The position numbers and the translations under genes are program-made. From Candidatus Nanoarchaeia archaeon (GTDB lineage Archaea; Nanobdellota; Nanobdellia; Woesearchaeales; JANQNE01), in contig JANQNE010000002.1 in assembly GCA_028279725.1 (NCBI GenBank), positions 86,836-150,835 of the forward strand: a stretch of DNA of 64,000 bases, written 5' to 3'. Of the stretch, positions 31,891 through 40,673 are shown in pieces (within the stretch, counting starts at the first letter, position 1; each line of letters starts with the position of its first letter). The notes beneath the pieces are model-generated. The model made no database searches, was not told the DNA's origin, and saw only the letters and a list, made by a program, of their open reading frames with translations.

Positions 31891-33636
31891 ATGCAAGAAT
31901 CAATAATAAATAATTCACGTAACAACTCTAATTCACTCGGTGATTTGGAGGCAAGATTATCAGAAGCTAGAAACAAACTTAATGAGAATTCTGAGCTTGC
32001 TAGGGAATTATACCAAGATGATGTGGCTGAGGCAGATTCCGCATATGTGGATGATGTTTATAATCTATTTAGTAGCGTCTCTGCCAGAGTAATGAGTGAA
32101 CTTGATGCAAGAAATTCTATGCTGGAGGTTGGAGATTCTAAGAAAGTTTCAGATGCAGAGCTTGTGGTAAAGAACAATGAAAGATGGTATAAAAAACTAT
32201 TGAAAAACGTAAAGCGCGGAAAACCAGTAGATTCATTGTCAATAAAACTAAAGGAAGACTACGAAACAGCGGAAAAAATAGTCAAAGAAAATCAAAAAAG
32301 ACTGGACAATAAAGAAAACGTAAACAAATATGAGCTAACGATACCTGTGCATATAATCGCAGGAAATAATTGCACATTGGTGAATTTTCCATATGTTCCA
32401 GGAAAAAACGGCTTTGTTAAGGAGTTGGGGGATGTAGTTATCGGAGCTTGCCATGGATATGGGGGACAAGAGATAGAGCCTTATAGACTTAAAATTAATG
32501 AGAGTGTAGATGCAGAAACAATAAAACAGATGATTATGTCTGAGTTTGATTCTTCAGAACTTCGAAAGGCTGGAATAAGGTTAGGAACACGGACTGAAAA
32601 ACTAAATAGTGATTTCAACATGAAATCAACTGCAGAAGAGGGTTCTGAGTCCTTACAAAAACTGGATGATGTCGTAGAGAAGCTTCCTGTCTCTGAGGAA
32701 GGCACACAAAAAAATTTAAATGAATGTTTTTATATGCCTAGAAAGCCAAACTTGAATCCAAGAGATATGAAAAAATTGGAGAATATGATCCTATATTGCA
32801 AGTCTAATGATGAGATTTCTGAAGAATTTGATGTTGAAAGACATGTTGTTAACAGATGGAGAAGCTATAATTGCAATTTAAGTACATATTTCATAAAGGA
32901 ACATCTTTCTGATTTGAATGCTGTAAAAAATGTTAATTTAACTCAAAGGAGGTCCTTCAATACAAGGGGAAAAAACCATGTGAGGGAGAATATGATCTTA
33001 GGGGCAGTAGATATTGTCAAAGGAGATAAAAATGGAGACGTTAAAATAAAATATCTAGGGCTTGAAGGATCTAATTTTGGTTCTTACATAGACATATCAC
33101 AACTCTGTAGAATCAATGCTCATAATTCCTTAGTTGCTGAGAATGATATAAGGGAGTATTTTGCGATGAGATCTACAATCAAAAGTTATTATTTGATTAA
33201 GGGGGGAGAAATCTTCAAGGGATTAAATCATTATTATGGGGATATAGGTTCTGCCTTGGATTTTTGGAAGCATAAGGATAAGACATTCAATCTCGTGAAT
33301 CTGGATTTTATGGGACCTATTAATGGGCCAAAAATTAAGACGATTGAAAAGTTGTTCAGTCAGGACAGACTGGAGGATAATTCAGTGCTCTATATAACGT
33401 TGAACAATCATCCTTTATGCCTCTCAAGGCTTGAGAAAGGAAGTCCTTCACTTGGTAAAGAATATTGTGATGGGTTTGGCACAAAAGATCAAGCTAAAAT
33501 TGTAAGAGATTATATTTCTGAATTTGCCAAATCAAATGATTACAGCTATAGGGGTCTTACCTGTGATACGTATGATGGCATAAACGGAACCCAGATGCTT
33601 TATATGAGCTTTAGGATAAATAAGATGGAGGGATAA
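31891..33636 (+). CDS. Unknown protein with internal helix-turn-helix
   Basis: A 581-aa protein. A GTG nine codons upstream (31864) is in frame; ATG 31891 after GGGGGATATGGG is preferred. A coiled N-terminus (to about 160) leads to a beta-like segment (YELTIPVHII). A homeodomain-like HTH lies near 290-330 (LNPRDMKKLENM, SNDEISEEFDVERHVVNRW). The C-terminal part holds NLVNLDFMGPINGP and VLYITLNN, which could be a divergent Rossmann or methyltransferase core; that is a guess. First gene of a three-gene operon. Confidence 0.6.
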   Translation: MQESIINNSRNNSNSLGDLEARLSEARNKLNENSELARELYQDDVAEADSAYVDDVYNLFSSVSARVMSELDARNSMLEVGDSKKVSDAELVVKNNERWYKKLLKNVKRGKPVDSLSIKLKEDYETAEKIVKENQKRLDNKENVNKYELTIPVHIIAGNNCTLVNFPYVPGKNGFVKELGDVVIGACHGYGGQEIEPYRLKINESVDAETIKQMIMSEFDSSELRKAGIRLGTRTEKLNSDFNMKSTAEEGSESLQKLDDVVEKLPVSEEGTQKNLNECFYMPRKPNLNPRDMKKLENMILYCKSNDEISEEFDVERHVVNRWRSYNCNLSTYFIKEHLSDLNAVKNVNLTQRRSFNTRGKNHVRENMILGAVDIVKGDKNGDVKIKYLGLEGSNFGSYIDISQLCRINAHNSLVAENDIREYFAMRSTIKSYYLIKGGEIFKGLNHYYGDIGSALDFWKHKDKTFNLVNLDFMGPINGPKIKTIEKLFSQDRLEDNSVLYITLNNHPLCLSRLEKGSPSLGKEYCDGFGTKDQAKIVRDYISEFAKSNDYSYRGLTCDTYDGINGTQMLYMSFRINKMEG

Positions 33637-33638
33637 GG

Positions 33639-34319
33639 ATGAGCTTATACAGTGAGAATCAAAGAAATCAAAAACAGACAGCTTCTAAGTATTTAGGTAA
33701 GTATAATAGGAAGATTAGAAGACTCGATAGCAAAATGAAGGTTTCAGATGGTTATTCTGGTCTTGAAAAAGCCTTAACAGAGACTGATAAAAAATATTTA
33801 AAGGATATGTTGAAGGAAGAAATACGGGAAAAAAAGTCGCAGATAGATTATGAAAGTCCGCAAATTGAAGTAATTCTTAACAATGGAAGTGATTTTGTGC
33901 TTCCTGTAACAAAGTCAAATATAAAAAGTAGAGATTCATTTGCTTATATGTTATACACTTATTTTCAAGATTCTAGCAGAAAAGAAGATAAATTTGGGAA
34001 TTATATCATAGTCAAGGCTTCTGAAAAGGATGTATACAGATTGACTGGGAATATTTCAAAAATACAGGCACTCCGAAACGTGACAGTTGCTAATGGTTTC
34101 AGTTTTGATTATTCTAGATTCCCTAAAAATGGCGGGGGCGGAAAAAAACCGAACAATAAATTAAGAGAGCTTTCTGAAGAAGACAAGCAGAGAATATGTG
34201 AGCTACGTGAAAAAGGAGTGATAGATTCTGAGAAGATAAAAGAGGAGCTTGGATTAAAATGTGGAAAAATGCAGATTGCTGGAGTTATTGCAGCATATGC
34301 TAGGAAGAAGGAGGTATGA
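33639..34319 (+). CDS. Unknown protein with C-terminal HTH
   Basis: A 226-aa protein, two bases after the previous stop. Its middle (QIEVILNNGSDFVLPVT) resembles the beta segment of the preceding protein. The end carries a Gly/Lys linker and an HTH-like stretch (LSEEDKQRICELREKGVID SEKIKEEL). It shares domains with its neighbour in shorter form. Function unknown. Confidence 0.55.
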   Translation: MSLYSENQRNQKQTASKYLGKYNRKIRRLDSKMKVSDGYSGLEKALTETDKKYLKDMLKEEIREKKSQIDYESPQIEVILNNGSDFVLPVTKSNIKSRDSFAYMLYTYFQDSSRKEDKFGNYIIVKASEKDVYRLTGNISKIQALRNVTVANGFSFDYSRFPKNGGGGKKPNNKLRELSEEDKQRICELREKGVIDSEKIKEELGLKCGKMQIAGVIAAYARKKEV

Positions 34320-34636
34320 AAATGAAAGGAAATATGAAAGAGATAGAAAAGGACGTAAAGCCGTTGGATTTAATCCTCTTAGAGCTGCCTTCTTATGTGC
34401 AGGCACATTGTGGTTCAGCTAGTGGAATGGATTATGCAGTTGGTTTTTTTGAGAAATTTGAAGAGGGTAGGATATTCCTGAACCAAAATCAAAAATCAGC
34501 ATATGACCTAAGAGATGCTGTTGCTTATCCTCTGAAAGATATTGGTTCATATGAGGTATTAAGAAGATTCAAGCCAAACCCAGAAGATCAGATTGACATG
34601 CAATTAGTGGCTATATTAGATATGCAATCTGAATGA
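34316..34636 (+). CDS. Small unknown protein of the same operon
   Basis: 106 aa, overlapping the previous stop (ATGA). The internal ATG at 34322 (MKGNMKE) has similar support. No TM; acidic and helical. It may be a partner of the two HTH proteins. Confidence 0.55.
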   Translation: MKMKGNMKEIEKDVKPLDLILLELPSYVQAHCGSASGMDYAVGFFEKFEEGRIFLNQNQKSAYDLRDAVAYPLKDIGSYEVLRRFKPNPEDQIDMQLVAILDMQSE

Positions 34637-34807
34637 TGATAAAGTGAAGGATAAACTCAAAAGATATGGGATCTAGTGTTAACTTAGCAGGTAGAGAGAC
34701 AAAAAGTTACTTGATAGTTTAGAACTGGAATTTTACAATCTTTTGAGGCTTATCAGAAAAACTAGATTTTTTCTGTTACTTTCTTTTAGTAGTTAAGAAT
34801 AGAAATG

Positions 34808-34816
34808 TTTATAAAT
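34808..34816 (+). promoter_or_regulatory. TATA box deciding the start of 34841
   Basis: TTTATAAAT lies 25 nt before the ATG at 34841. The more upstream in-frame ATG (34805) overlaps the box itself and so cannot be the start of a leaderless message. Confidence 0.7.
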
Positions 34817-34840
34817 TGCCTGACTATAACAACTACTAAT

Positions 34841-36196
34841 ATGGGGGATGAAAAAGAACAGATTCCGGGAATACAGCAGTTCTTTACTGCTCTAGTGTAT
34901 CAGACTAGAGATGATTCTTTGGAGGATAGTAGAGATGTGTTTCAGGCTGATGTTCCTTCTTTGTATGCTGAAGCAAGGATGGGTGTTGCTTCTTATTCTG
35001 AGGTTAAGAAAGAGCTGGCTAAGGCAGTTGAAAAAGTGAAGAGAGGAAGATATAACGGAAAGCTTCCGTATTTTGAGAAATGGATTAAAGAGAATAAAGG
35101 GAAATTAGAGATTTCTGATCTTGAAGAATTATTGATAAAAGAGAACAAAAGCTCTGCTATGATAAGGGAAAGAGCTGTTGATAAAGCTGGAGAGTCTGAG
35201 CTTGGAACATTAGTTGCAAGGGTGAAAGGAAGGACTACTGGTGTTGACAAAAATACTCTAAAATACTGGGATGTTGAACTGTCTAATTATGTTTTGGATG
35301 AGGATTTCAATCCTACTTTTAGGAGAAATTGCCAGTGCGGTTTTAAGGGAAAGCATACTAACAAGAGAAAATTATGGGACCAGTCAAAGGAGAATGAAAG
35401 ACACTTCTTAGATGATCTTTTGGGAGAAAGATTAACAACTAAAAAAGAGCTTGGTAAAGAGCTGCATATCGCTTGTTATCATGAGGCTGCTGCGATAACA
35501 GAGATGGAACTGCAGAATAACAGAGGAAAAGCAAGAACAATAAGGAATCTGCAGAGTCCGACAACTATAGCTTTTGATTTTATAGACAGATGGGATCTTG
35601 TTTTTGAAAGCTTTGCAAGAAGGTATAAGTATAAACAGTTGTATGGACAGATTGATGAGTTCTTGTTTAAGCATGATATTGTAAGCCCTTATTTTAAGAA
35701 GCTGATGTCAGAAGGAAAGGTAAGCAAAGAAGTTGTAAAGAAATCAAGGCATTTTGAGACAATGCCTGGAAGGATAATAAGAGGACTGCATAAGGTGTTA
35801 TTGAAAAATGGATTTAAGTATAATGGATTTGCGTGGGATTTCAAAGATGTGGGGAATAGGAACAAGAATTATGAAACTATGGGGATAGTGTATGACAATC
35901 CATCCAAAGATACAAGCTATCATGTTGTGTATGATAAGACATTCTTCCTGCCATTTATAGTAAAAAAAGAATTTTTACATTTTGGTAAAGACAGGAAACC
36001 AACAAGATATCAGCTTAATCCTTTGAATCTTCTTTTCAATAAAGACAGAAGAGATCACATATATGAGATAGATGACAGGACTGGAAAGTTGGCTAAAGTA
36101 TCTATAGTAGAACCTGATCAAGTTGCAAGGAAAGTATATGGTGCGAGGAACCAGTATAGGAAATACAGAGAAGGATTCTTAAGAGCTCAAAAGTAG
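34841..36196 (+). CDS. Unknown soluble protein with CxC-type cluster
   Basis: A 451-aa basic protein, start set by the TATA box. RNCQCGFKGKH in the first third, with a later CYHEA, could be a metal site. The C-terminal 150 residues are rich in aromatic and basic residues (HFGKDRKPTRYQLNPLN). Resembles other long DPANN orphans such as 24566 only in composition. Confidence 0.6.
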   Translation: MGDEKEQIPGIQQFFTALVYQTRDDSLEDSRDVFQADVPSLYAEARMGVASYSEVKKELAKAVEKVKRGRYNGKLPYFEKWIKENKGKLEISDLEELLIKENKSSAMIRERAVDKAGESELGTLVARVKGRTTGVDKNTLKYWDVELSNYVLDEDFNPTFRRNCQCGFKGKHTNKRKLWDQSKENERHFLDDLLGERLTTKKELGKELHIACYHEAAAITEMELQNNRGKARTIRNLQSPTTIAFDFIDRWDLVFESFARRYKYKQLYGQIDEFLFKHDIVSPYFKKLMSEGKVSKEVVKKSRHFETMPGRIIRGLHKVLLKNGFKYNGFAWDFKDVGNRNKNYETMGIVYDNPSKDTSYHVVYDKTFFLPFIVKKEFLHFGKDRKPTRYQLNPLNLLFNKDRRDHIYEIDDRTGKLAKVSIVEPDQVARKVYGARNQYRKYREGFLRAQK

Positions 36197-36200
36197 AATG

Positions 36201-36290
36201 TATAGTGCGCTTCGTACTGCTTCTTATATGGATGTTTTTCAGATTCTAGTGTTATTGAGATTATCATCAAGTACTCCGCTTGGCACTATG
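36201..36290 (+). repeat. Short element with inverted ends, copy A
   Basis: Left end TATAGTGCGCTTCGTA (36201-36216); right end CTCCGCTTGGCACTATG (36274-36290). 90 bp. It shares both ends with 58810-58958. It fills the gap between 36196 and the histone promoter (TATA at about 36303-36312). Confidence 0.55.
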
Positions 36291-36354
36291 TCTAAAAGTA
36301 GAAACCTTTATAAACAGCATTCTATTTTATTATAAATATTAGAGGGTGATACTA

Positions 36355-36573
36355 ATGGCAGAAAAAAGATCAAATGCAGTTCCAAAAGCACCATGTGCTA
36401 GGATACTTATGAATGCTGGGGCAAAGAGAGTTTCAGCTGATGCTGTGAACACTTTTTCAGAACTTCTACAGGACAAAGCTTTGAAGATTGCAGAACAAGC
36501 TGTAAGGATAGCAAAGCATTCCGGCAGAAAGACTGTTCATGATGGAGACATCAAGATATCAGCAAAAGTATAA
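36355..36573 (+). CDS. Archaeal histone
   Basis: A 72-aa protein from ATG 36355 (MAEKRSNAVP); the GTG at 36346 is in frame but less likely. A complete single histone fold: PCARILMNAGAKRVSADAV, then the long helix, then HSGRKTVHDGDIKIS. HMf-like histones wrap DNA as dimer stacks. CTTTATAAAC stands about 45 nt upstream. Confidence 0.9.
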   Translation: MAEKRSNAVPKAPCARILMNAGAKRVSADAVNTFSELLQDKALKIAEQAVRIAKHSGRKTVHDGDIKISAKV

Positions 36574-36578
36574 TTTTT

Positions 36579-37625
36579 TTATAATTTTAACATATTTTCT
36601 TTCTTATGTGCATATATTATATGGTCTGCCTGATTGTGGTTTCTGAAATGGTTTCCGATTTTTCTGAGAAGCTTAACATTATAGCCTGCTTCCTGGAGCT
36701 GGTTGCATGCTCCTAAATTAACAAGAAGTTTAAGGCCTCCTGAAAATGCTTTCTGTCCTGCGTCTTCATAATCATATTTGCTTCCTTTCTTCTTAGCATC
36801 ATGATCAAGCAAAAGATGGATGTATTTGCTAAATTCATTCTGGGTGAAAAGATTACCTACATTCTTTTTTGTATGGTATATGTTATATTCTCCGCAATGG
36901 CTTGTCTCAAGACCAGTCAATGTAGTGCATACTGCTTCAGCATTATGGTATCTTGCTTCATCATGGGTAAGAAATCCAAGGCTTGCAGGATTTTTCCAGC
37001 CGTAGAATATGACTCTTTTCCCTTCAAGGTCTGATTTTATCTGAGGAAGATTAGTTGTGAATGTCTGGACCAGCCCTTTATCGATGTAAGTTATGTTTTT
37101 GAATCCATTTGCATCAAGAAGACGGTTCATTGTGTCTTCTACACTATCACTGTAATCAACCTTTACTTCAAAAGCTTCTGATTCAGGGACAGATTTGAAT
37201 ACATGAGGATTTTTTAGTGTTTCAATGTCAAAAGTATCCACCATATAGATCTTTACATTTGGATGTTTACGTGCAAAAGGCCTTGTGAAGTATCTTCCTA
37301 AGTTTGATCCAATATCTACCAGTACAAATTCAGAACTGTCTGGTATATTTATTATCTTCTTTCTGAATTCTTCATCGCTTGTGTGTTCTAATGACCCATT
37401 TACATGATCAAATTCTCTTTCTACAGTGTTCTTATAGATTACAGGTTCACCCATCATAGCATACATAACTTCAAAGTCATTTTCAAAACGCATTCTCATA
37501 CCCTGAGGGTCATACCTGTGGATGGCTTTTGTCTCGCCAAAATCCGGCTCTAAATAAGGATGCTCAAATCTACCAAATTTTTTTAGAAATTCAACAGTCT
37601 TTTTAGTTATCGTCTCAAGCTGCAT
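36579..37625 (-). CDS. SAM-dependent methyltransferase-like protein
   Basis: A 348-aa protein. Motif I reads EFVLVDIGSNLGRYF at about residues 97-111, with an acidic motif II (IYMVDTFD). The substrate is not evident; it could act on sugars, RNA or small molecules. The ATG lies about 25 nt after TTTATATA (37648-37659), consistent with a leaderless message. Converges on the histone gene. Confidence 0.65.
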   Translation of the reverse strand: MQLETITKKTVEFLKKFGRFEHPYLEPDFGETKAIHRYDPQGMRMRFENDFEVMYAMMGEPVIYKNTVEREFDHVNGSLEHTSDEEFRKKIINIPDSSEFVLVDIGSNLGRYFTRPFARKHPNVKIYMVDTFDIETLKNPHVFKSVPESEAFEVKVDYSDSVEDTMNRLLDANGFKNITYIDKGLVQTFTTNLPQIKSDLEGKRVIFYGWKNPASLGFLTHDEARYHNAEAVCTTLTGLETSHCGEYNIYHTKKNVGNLFTQNEFSKYIHLLLDHDAKKKGSKYDYEDAGQKAFSGGLKLLVNLGACNQLQEAGYNVKLLRKIGNHFRNHNQADHIIYAHKKENMLKL

Positions 37626-37699
37626 ATAAAAGGAATGTAAGAACTAGTATATAAATCTTTCGGTATGTAGTCCCTGTATAGTAGTTACAAATAGAAAGG

Positions 37700-37707
37700 T
37701 TTATAAA
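37700..37707 (+). promoter_or_regulatory. TATA box of gene 37729
   Basis: AAAGG followed by TTTATAAA, centred 25 nt before the ATG; a typical archaeal BRE-TATA for a leaderless transcript. Confidence 0.7.
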
Positions 37708-37728
37708 CTTAGGATACTTATTATATGT

Positions 37729-38433
37729 ATGGGGCTAGAGGAAAAGGTTAGGATTGTGGAAGGAATGGAGCTAGATATAGCTCCGAAAAAGAACCTTATA
37801 TTGATGTTAGCAGGGCAAAAACCTAACTGTGAGATCGATGTCAGGCATGTTGAGATGCCTTATTATAATGAAGAAAAAGGCCTGTACAACCTTAACCCTC
37901 TTTTTTATCAGAGTATTGTAAATGATATCCAGAAGCTAGGGTTTAATTATGAGCATGGGGAGATCAGGAAATCTGAGCATACAAGATTAGATAAGGAGAC
38001 CAGAGAGCCAAGAAGGGTTGCGATCGAACTAAGACAATTGTTTGTAGGAGATGATGCTAAGGAATTAAAAGATGTATTCTATAAAGATCCTAAGGAAAAA
38101 GAAGACCATAGAAAATACGGAAGGCTGATGGGATTTCCTGAAACTGCGGTGGATGCTTACTGCAATGACAGGAGCAAACTATATGAAGAAGGAGATACCT
38201 TTTTACTATTTAACAACCCAATGGATAGAACCTTAGATGTGTTAAGGTTTCTTTCATTCAGGCCAACACAGAATCATTTTGATGATGAGGTTAAAGTTGC
38301 GAGGAGATGGCATGATACAGTCAAAGAGTTAAGTCCAACAATATATGAAAAGGTCGTAAGATATCATGAAAGACTTAGAAGTGAAGAACCCATGGAGGAG
38401 ATGGGTAAGTTCTTGTATACTACGTTAAATTAA
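37729..38433 (+). CDS. Possible DUF483-like protein
   Basis: A 234-aa soluble protein. HRKYGRLMGFPETAVDAYCN recalls the DUF483 pattern (R.LGYPECC..AF), but the paired cysteines are reduced to one. Function unknown. Confidence 0.55.
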   Translation: MGLEEKVRIVEGMELDIAPKKNLILMLAGQKPNCEIDVRHVEMPYYNEEKGLYNLNPLFYQSIVNDIQKLGFNYEHGEIRKSEHTRLDKETREPRRVAIELRQLFVGDDAKELKDVFYKDPKEKEDHRKYGRLMGFPETAVDAYCNDRSKLYEEGDTFLLFNNPMDRTLDVLRFLSFRPTQNHFDDEVKVARRWHDTVKELSPTIYEKVVRYHERLRSEEPMEEMGKFLYTTLN

Positions 38434-38489
38434 GATGAAAGATTATTTTGTAGCGGAATAAACCATGTATCTATAAACTAGAAGAAAAA

Positions 38490-38900
38490 TTACCTTAATT
38501 CTTTGAGCCACATAAGGCCTATCTTAATCATAAGTTTATTGAACTTATCAGAAAGCTTGTAAGTTTTCTTGTATAAGTCATAATCAATAACACCCATGCT
38601 TTTCATCGGTGTGAGAATTCTATCATAGAACTGTCTTTTGTTGTAGGATATCTTTACTTTCTTTCCTGTATAAGGTGGTTTTTCTATAACAGTTACATAG
38701 TTTCCTTCGTGTAATTGAGTTGCGAACAGAGACATCTCTGTCTTTCCGATCTCTCCGTTGTTGTCTTTTATGTGTTTTACAAGAAGTCTGCCCACTATCT
38801 CCTGCTGCTCTGTTGCGAACAATACCTTAAAGATATCATCCGGCATGTTGAACTGATCAAATAATATTACCATATTCGTTCCCCAACGTGTATAGTGCAT
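38490..38900 (-). CDS. Winged-helix-like protein
   Basis: A 136-aa protein from ATG 38900, about 24 nt after a TTTATATAA box; an ATG at 38873 (MVILFDQF) is possible. Residues 50-120 fit a winged helix (GEIGKTEMSLFATQL, then VKISYNKRQFYDRIL, and YKLSDKF). A transcription regulator is inferred. Confidence 0.5.
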   Translation of the reverse strand: MHYTRWGTNMVILFDQFNMPDDIFKVLFATEQQEIVGRLLVKHIKDNNGEIGKTEMSLFATQLHEGNYVTVIEKPPYTGKKVKISYNKRQFYDRILTPMKSMGVIDYDLYKKTYKLSDKFNKLMIKIGLMWLKELR

Positions 38901-39027
38901 TAATATATATTCTATTATATAAATGTTACTATTTAGTATATTAGTTGCTTAATAGGGAAATGTCTGAATTTTCCATTTTAGGTGATTTGGTAATATTTAA
39001 ATAATGGATAATAATCTGATTTTTCAA

Positions 39028-39042
39028 GGGCTGGTAGTTTAG
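39028..39042 (+). repeat. Duplicated 5' end of tRNA-Ala
   Basis: GGGCTGGTAGTTTAG here repeats the first 15 nt of the tRNA at 39113. A TATA-like ATATTTAAATA (38992-39002) places the transcript start at this copy, not at the full tRNA. The 70 bp between carry CGTGGCA and TGCCACG, able to pair. Confidence 0.65.
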
Positions 39043-39112
39043 CCGTGGCAATCTTTTCAAAGCTGGACCAAAGGTGTGGAATCCCTCACTTCGTTCGGAA
39101 TGCCACGATTAC

Positions 39113-39185
39113 GGGCTGGTAGTTTAGTCTGGTAGAATCCTCGGTTGGCAATCGGGTGATCTCGGGTTCAAATCCCGACCAGTCC
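39113..39185 (+). tRNA. tRNA-Ala (anticodon GGC)
   Basis: Acceptor GGGCTGG/CCAGTCC contains the G3:U70 wobble pair, the identity mark of tRNA-Ala. Anticodon loop TTGGCAA gives GGC. T arm TCGGG-TTCAAAT-CCCGA. No intron and no encoded CCA. The Nudix gene follows directly. Confidence 0.9.
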
Positions 39186-39686
39186 ATGAGAAAGATGACA
39201 GACAAATCAAAAAGAGATAAGATAATACCCTGTATTTTAGCTGCAGTTGTAAAGGATGGAAAGATACTTCTAATACGCAGGACTAAAGATCCTTACAAAG
39301 GACACTGGTCTATGCCTGGAGGAAAGATAGAATTTGGAGAACATGTTGAAGAGGCTGCTATCAGAGAAGTTATCGAGGAAACTGGGATAAAATGCGAAGT
39401 TGAATGTTTAAGAGGGATCGCTAACGAGATAATACATGGTGAAGATGGAGAAGAGATGCAGTTTATCTTCTTCATAGTACAGCTTAAGCCAGAAAAGACA
39501 GAGTTTGTTGAAAGTGATGAAGGAAAATTAAAGTGGCATGCTTTGGATACGATAAATAATGTAGGGATGCCACCGAGTGATATATTTATGATCAATGAAT
39601 TTGTACTTAAGAAAAGGGAGCTTAAAGTCCATAGGATAAAAGTTAAAAGAGATGGAGACAGCTATGATGTGGAGGAATTCTTATGA
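39186..39686 (+). CDS. Nudix hydrolase
   Basis: A 166-aa protein; start placed at the ATG touching the tRNA end (a second ATG at 39195 is equally possible). Nudix box GGKIEFGEHVEEAAIREVIEETGI-type, complete (G-x5-E-x7-REUxEE). RTKDPYKGHWSMPGG precedes it, as in MutT/ADPR enzymes. Operon with MazG and HIT genes, so probably nucleotide sanitation. Confidence 0.85.
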   Translation: MRKMTDKSKRDKIIPCILAAVVKDGKILLIRRTKDPYKGHWSMPGGKIEFGEHVEEAAIREVIEETGIKCEVECLRGIANEIIHGEDGEEMQFIFFIVQLKPEKTEFVESDEGKLKWHALDTINNVGMPPSDIFMINEFVLKKRELKVHRIKVKRDGDSYDVEEFL

Positions 39687-40066
39687 AAGAATCATATCAT
39701 GAGCTTGTTGAAGCTATCAAGAAGAGCAGAGAGAAATGCCCGTGGGCAAAAGAGCTGGAAGTAGAAAAGATGGCTAATGAACTTCATGATGAAGTGAATG
39801 AGATAATAAAGGCAGTGGAGAACAAAGACAATGATAATCTTAAAGAAGAGATAGGAGATCTTATCATGGATGCAACACATCTTGCTTTGCTTTGCGAAGA
39901 AAAAGGCTTGTTCAAGGCAAAAGAGGTGTTAGTTGGTGTTAAGGAAAAATTAGTCAGAAGAAAACCATGGGTTTTTGGAGATATGAAAGTTGAATCAACA
40001 GAAGAAGCAGTCAAAGTTTGGAATGAGATAAAAAAGAAAGAAAAGGAGTTGAATAAAAATGGATGA
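39683..40066 (+). CDS. MazG-like NTP pyrophosphatase
   Basis: A 127-aa protein overlapping the Nudix stop (ATGA). It begins with KCPWAKELEVEKM and carries the metal-binding acid cluster ELHDEVNEI plus LKEEIGDLIMD. RRKPWVFGD near the end is family-typical. Hydrolyses (d)NTPs to monophosphates; a house-cleaning role is inferred from the operon. Confidence 0.8.
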   Translation: MKESYHELVEAIKKSREKCPWAKELEVEKMANELHDEVNEIIKAVENKDNDNLKEEIGDLIMDATHLALLCEEKGLFKAKEVLVGVKEKLVRRKPWVFGDMKVESTEEAVKVWNEIKKKEKELNKNG

Positions 40067-40469
40067 ATGCATATTTTGCAAGATTGTAAAAGGAGAGATA
40101 CCATCAACAAAGCTTTATGAGGATGATGATGTTCTGGCTTTTTTGGACATAAATCCTGCTAATGAAGGACACAGTCTAATAATACCAAAGAAGCATCATG
40201 AAAAACTGAATGATATCCCAGTTGAAACACTTAAGAAGATGATAGAAGTTGTGCAGAAAGTGTCAAAAGCTATAGAGAAAGAGATGAAGCCGCAGGGATA
40301 TAATCTTCTGATGAGCAACGGAGAGTGTGCTGAACAGGTTATACCTCATGCGCATATACATATCATACCAAGGTATAATACTGACAAGTTCAAGTTTACA
40401 TGGACACATGAAGTTTATGGAGACGGCGAAGCAGATAAGATTAAGGAGAAAATAACAAAATCTTTATAA
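40059..40469 (+). CDS. HIT-family nucleotide hydrolase
   Basis: A 136-aa protein with CIFCKIVKGEIPSTKLYEDD at the N-terminus (zinc-type CxxC) and the intact triad HAHIHIIPR near residue 100. Overlaps MazG by 8 bp. HIT proteins cleave nucleotide phosphoramidates or dinucleoside polyphosphates. Its end contains the TATA box of the next tRNA. Confidence 0.85.
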   Translation: MDECIFCKIVKGEIPSTKLYEDDDVLAFLDINPANEGHSLIIPKKHHEKLNDIPVETLKKMIEVVQKVSKAIEKEMKPQGYNLLMSNGECAEQVIPHAHIHIIPRYNTDKFKFTWTHEVYGDGEADKIKEKITKSL

Positions 40470-40470
40470 A
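40463..40470 (+). promoter_or_regulatory. TATA box of the tRNA-like gene, inside the HIT stop region
   Basis: TTTATAAA spans the last codons and stop of the HIT gene, centred 29 nt before 40496. Confidence 0.6.
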
Positions 40471-40495
40471 TCAACGAGAAGTCCTTGATTCTTAA

Positions 40496-40673
40496 GGCGG
40501 TGTAACTCAGTCTGGTTAGAGTGCCACACTACGAAAGTAGGGCAAGGCTCATAAGGAGTTGAGCGATGATCCGAAAGGAAATGATTAACCTCAACTTAAC
40601 CACTGAGGGACGTGGAACCTGATATGGAAGAAGTCAGGCACGAATGTCCCGAGTTCAAATCTCGGCACCGCCA
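40496..40673 (+). tRNA. tRNA-like gene with about 100-nt insertion (isotype unresolved)
   Basis: Ends fit a tRNA: acceptor GGCGGTG/CACCGCC perfect, D arm ACTC..GG..GAGT, T arm CCGAG-TTCAAAT-CTCGG perfect, discriminator A. Between D and T arms lie about 100 extra nt. This insert holds GNRA-capped hairpins (CTAC-GAAA-GTAG and TCC-GAAA-GGA), a GCTCA/TGAGC stem and a CCTGA/TCAGG stem. I could not place the anticodon with confidence. Probably one or more archaeal introns; too short for a group I intron. Confidence 0.6.

Noticed and set aside
34805-34840. Longer N-terminus for the 34841 gene
   Set aside because: The upstream ATG lies within the TATA box of a leaderless promoter.
40496-40673. Group I intron in the tRNA-like gene
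   Set aside because: Insert of about 100 nt is too small and I find no P7-type core; GNRA hairpins alone are not enough.
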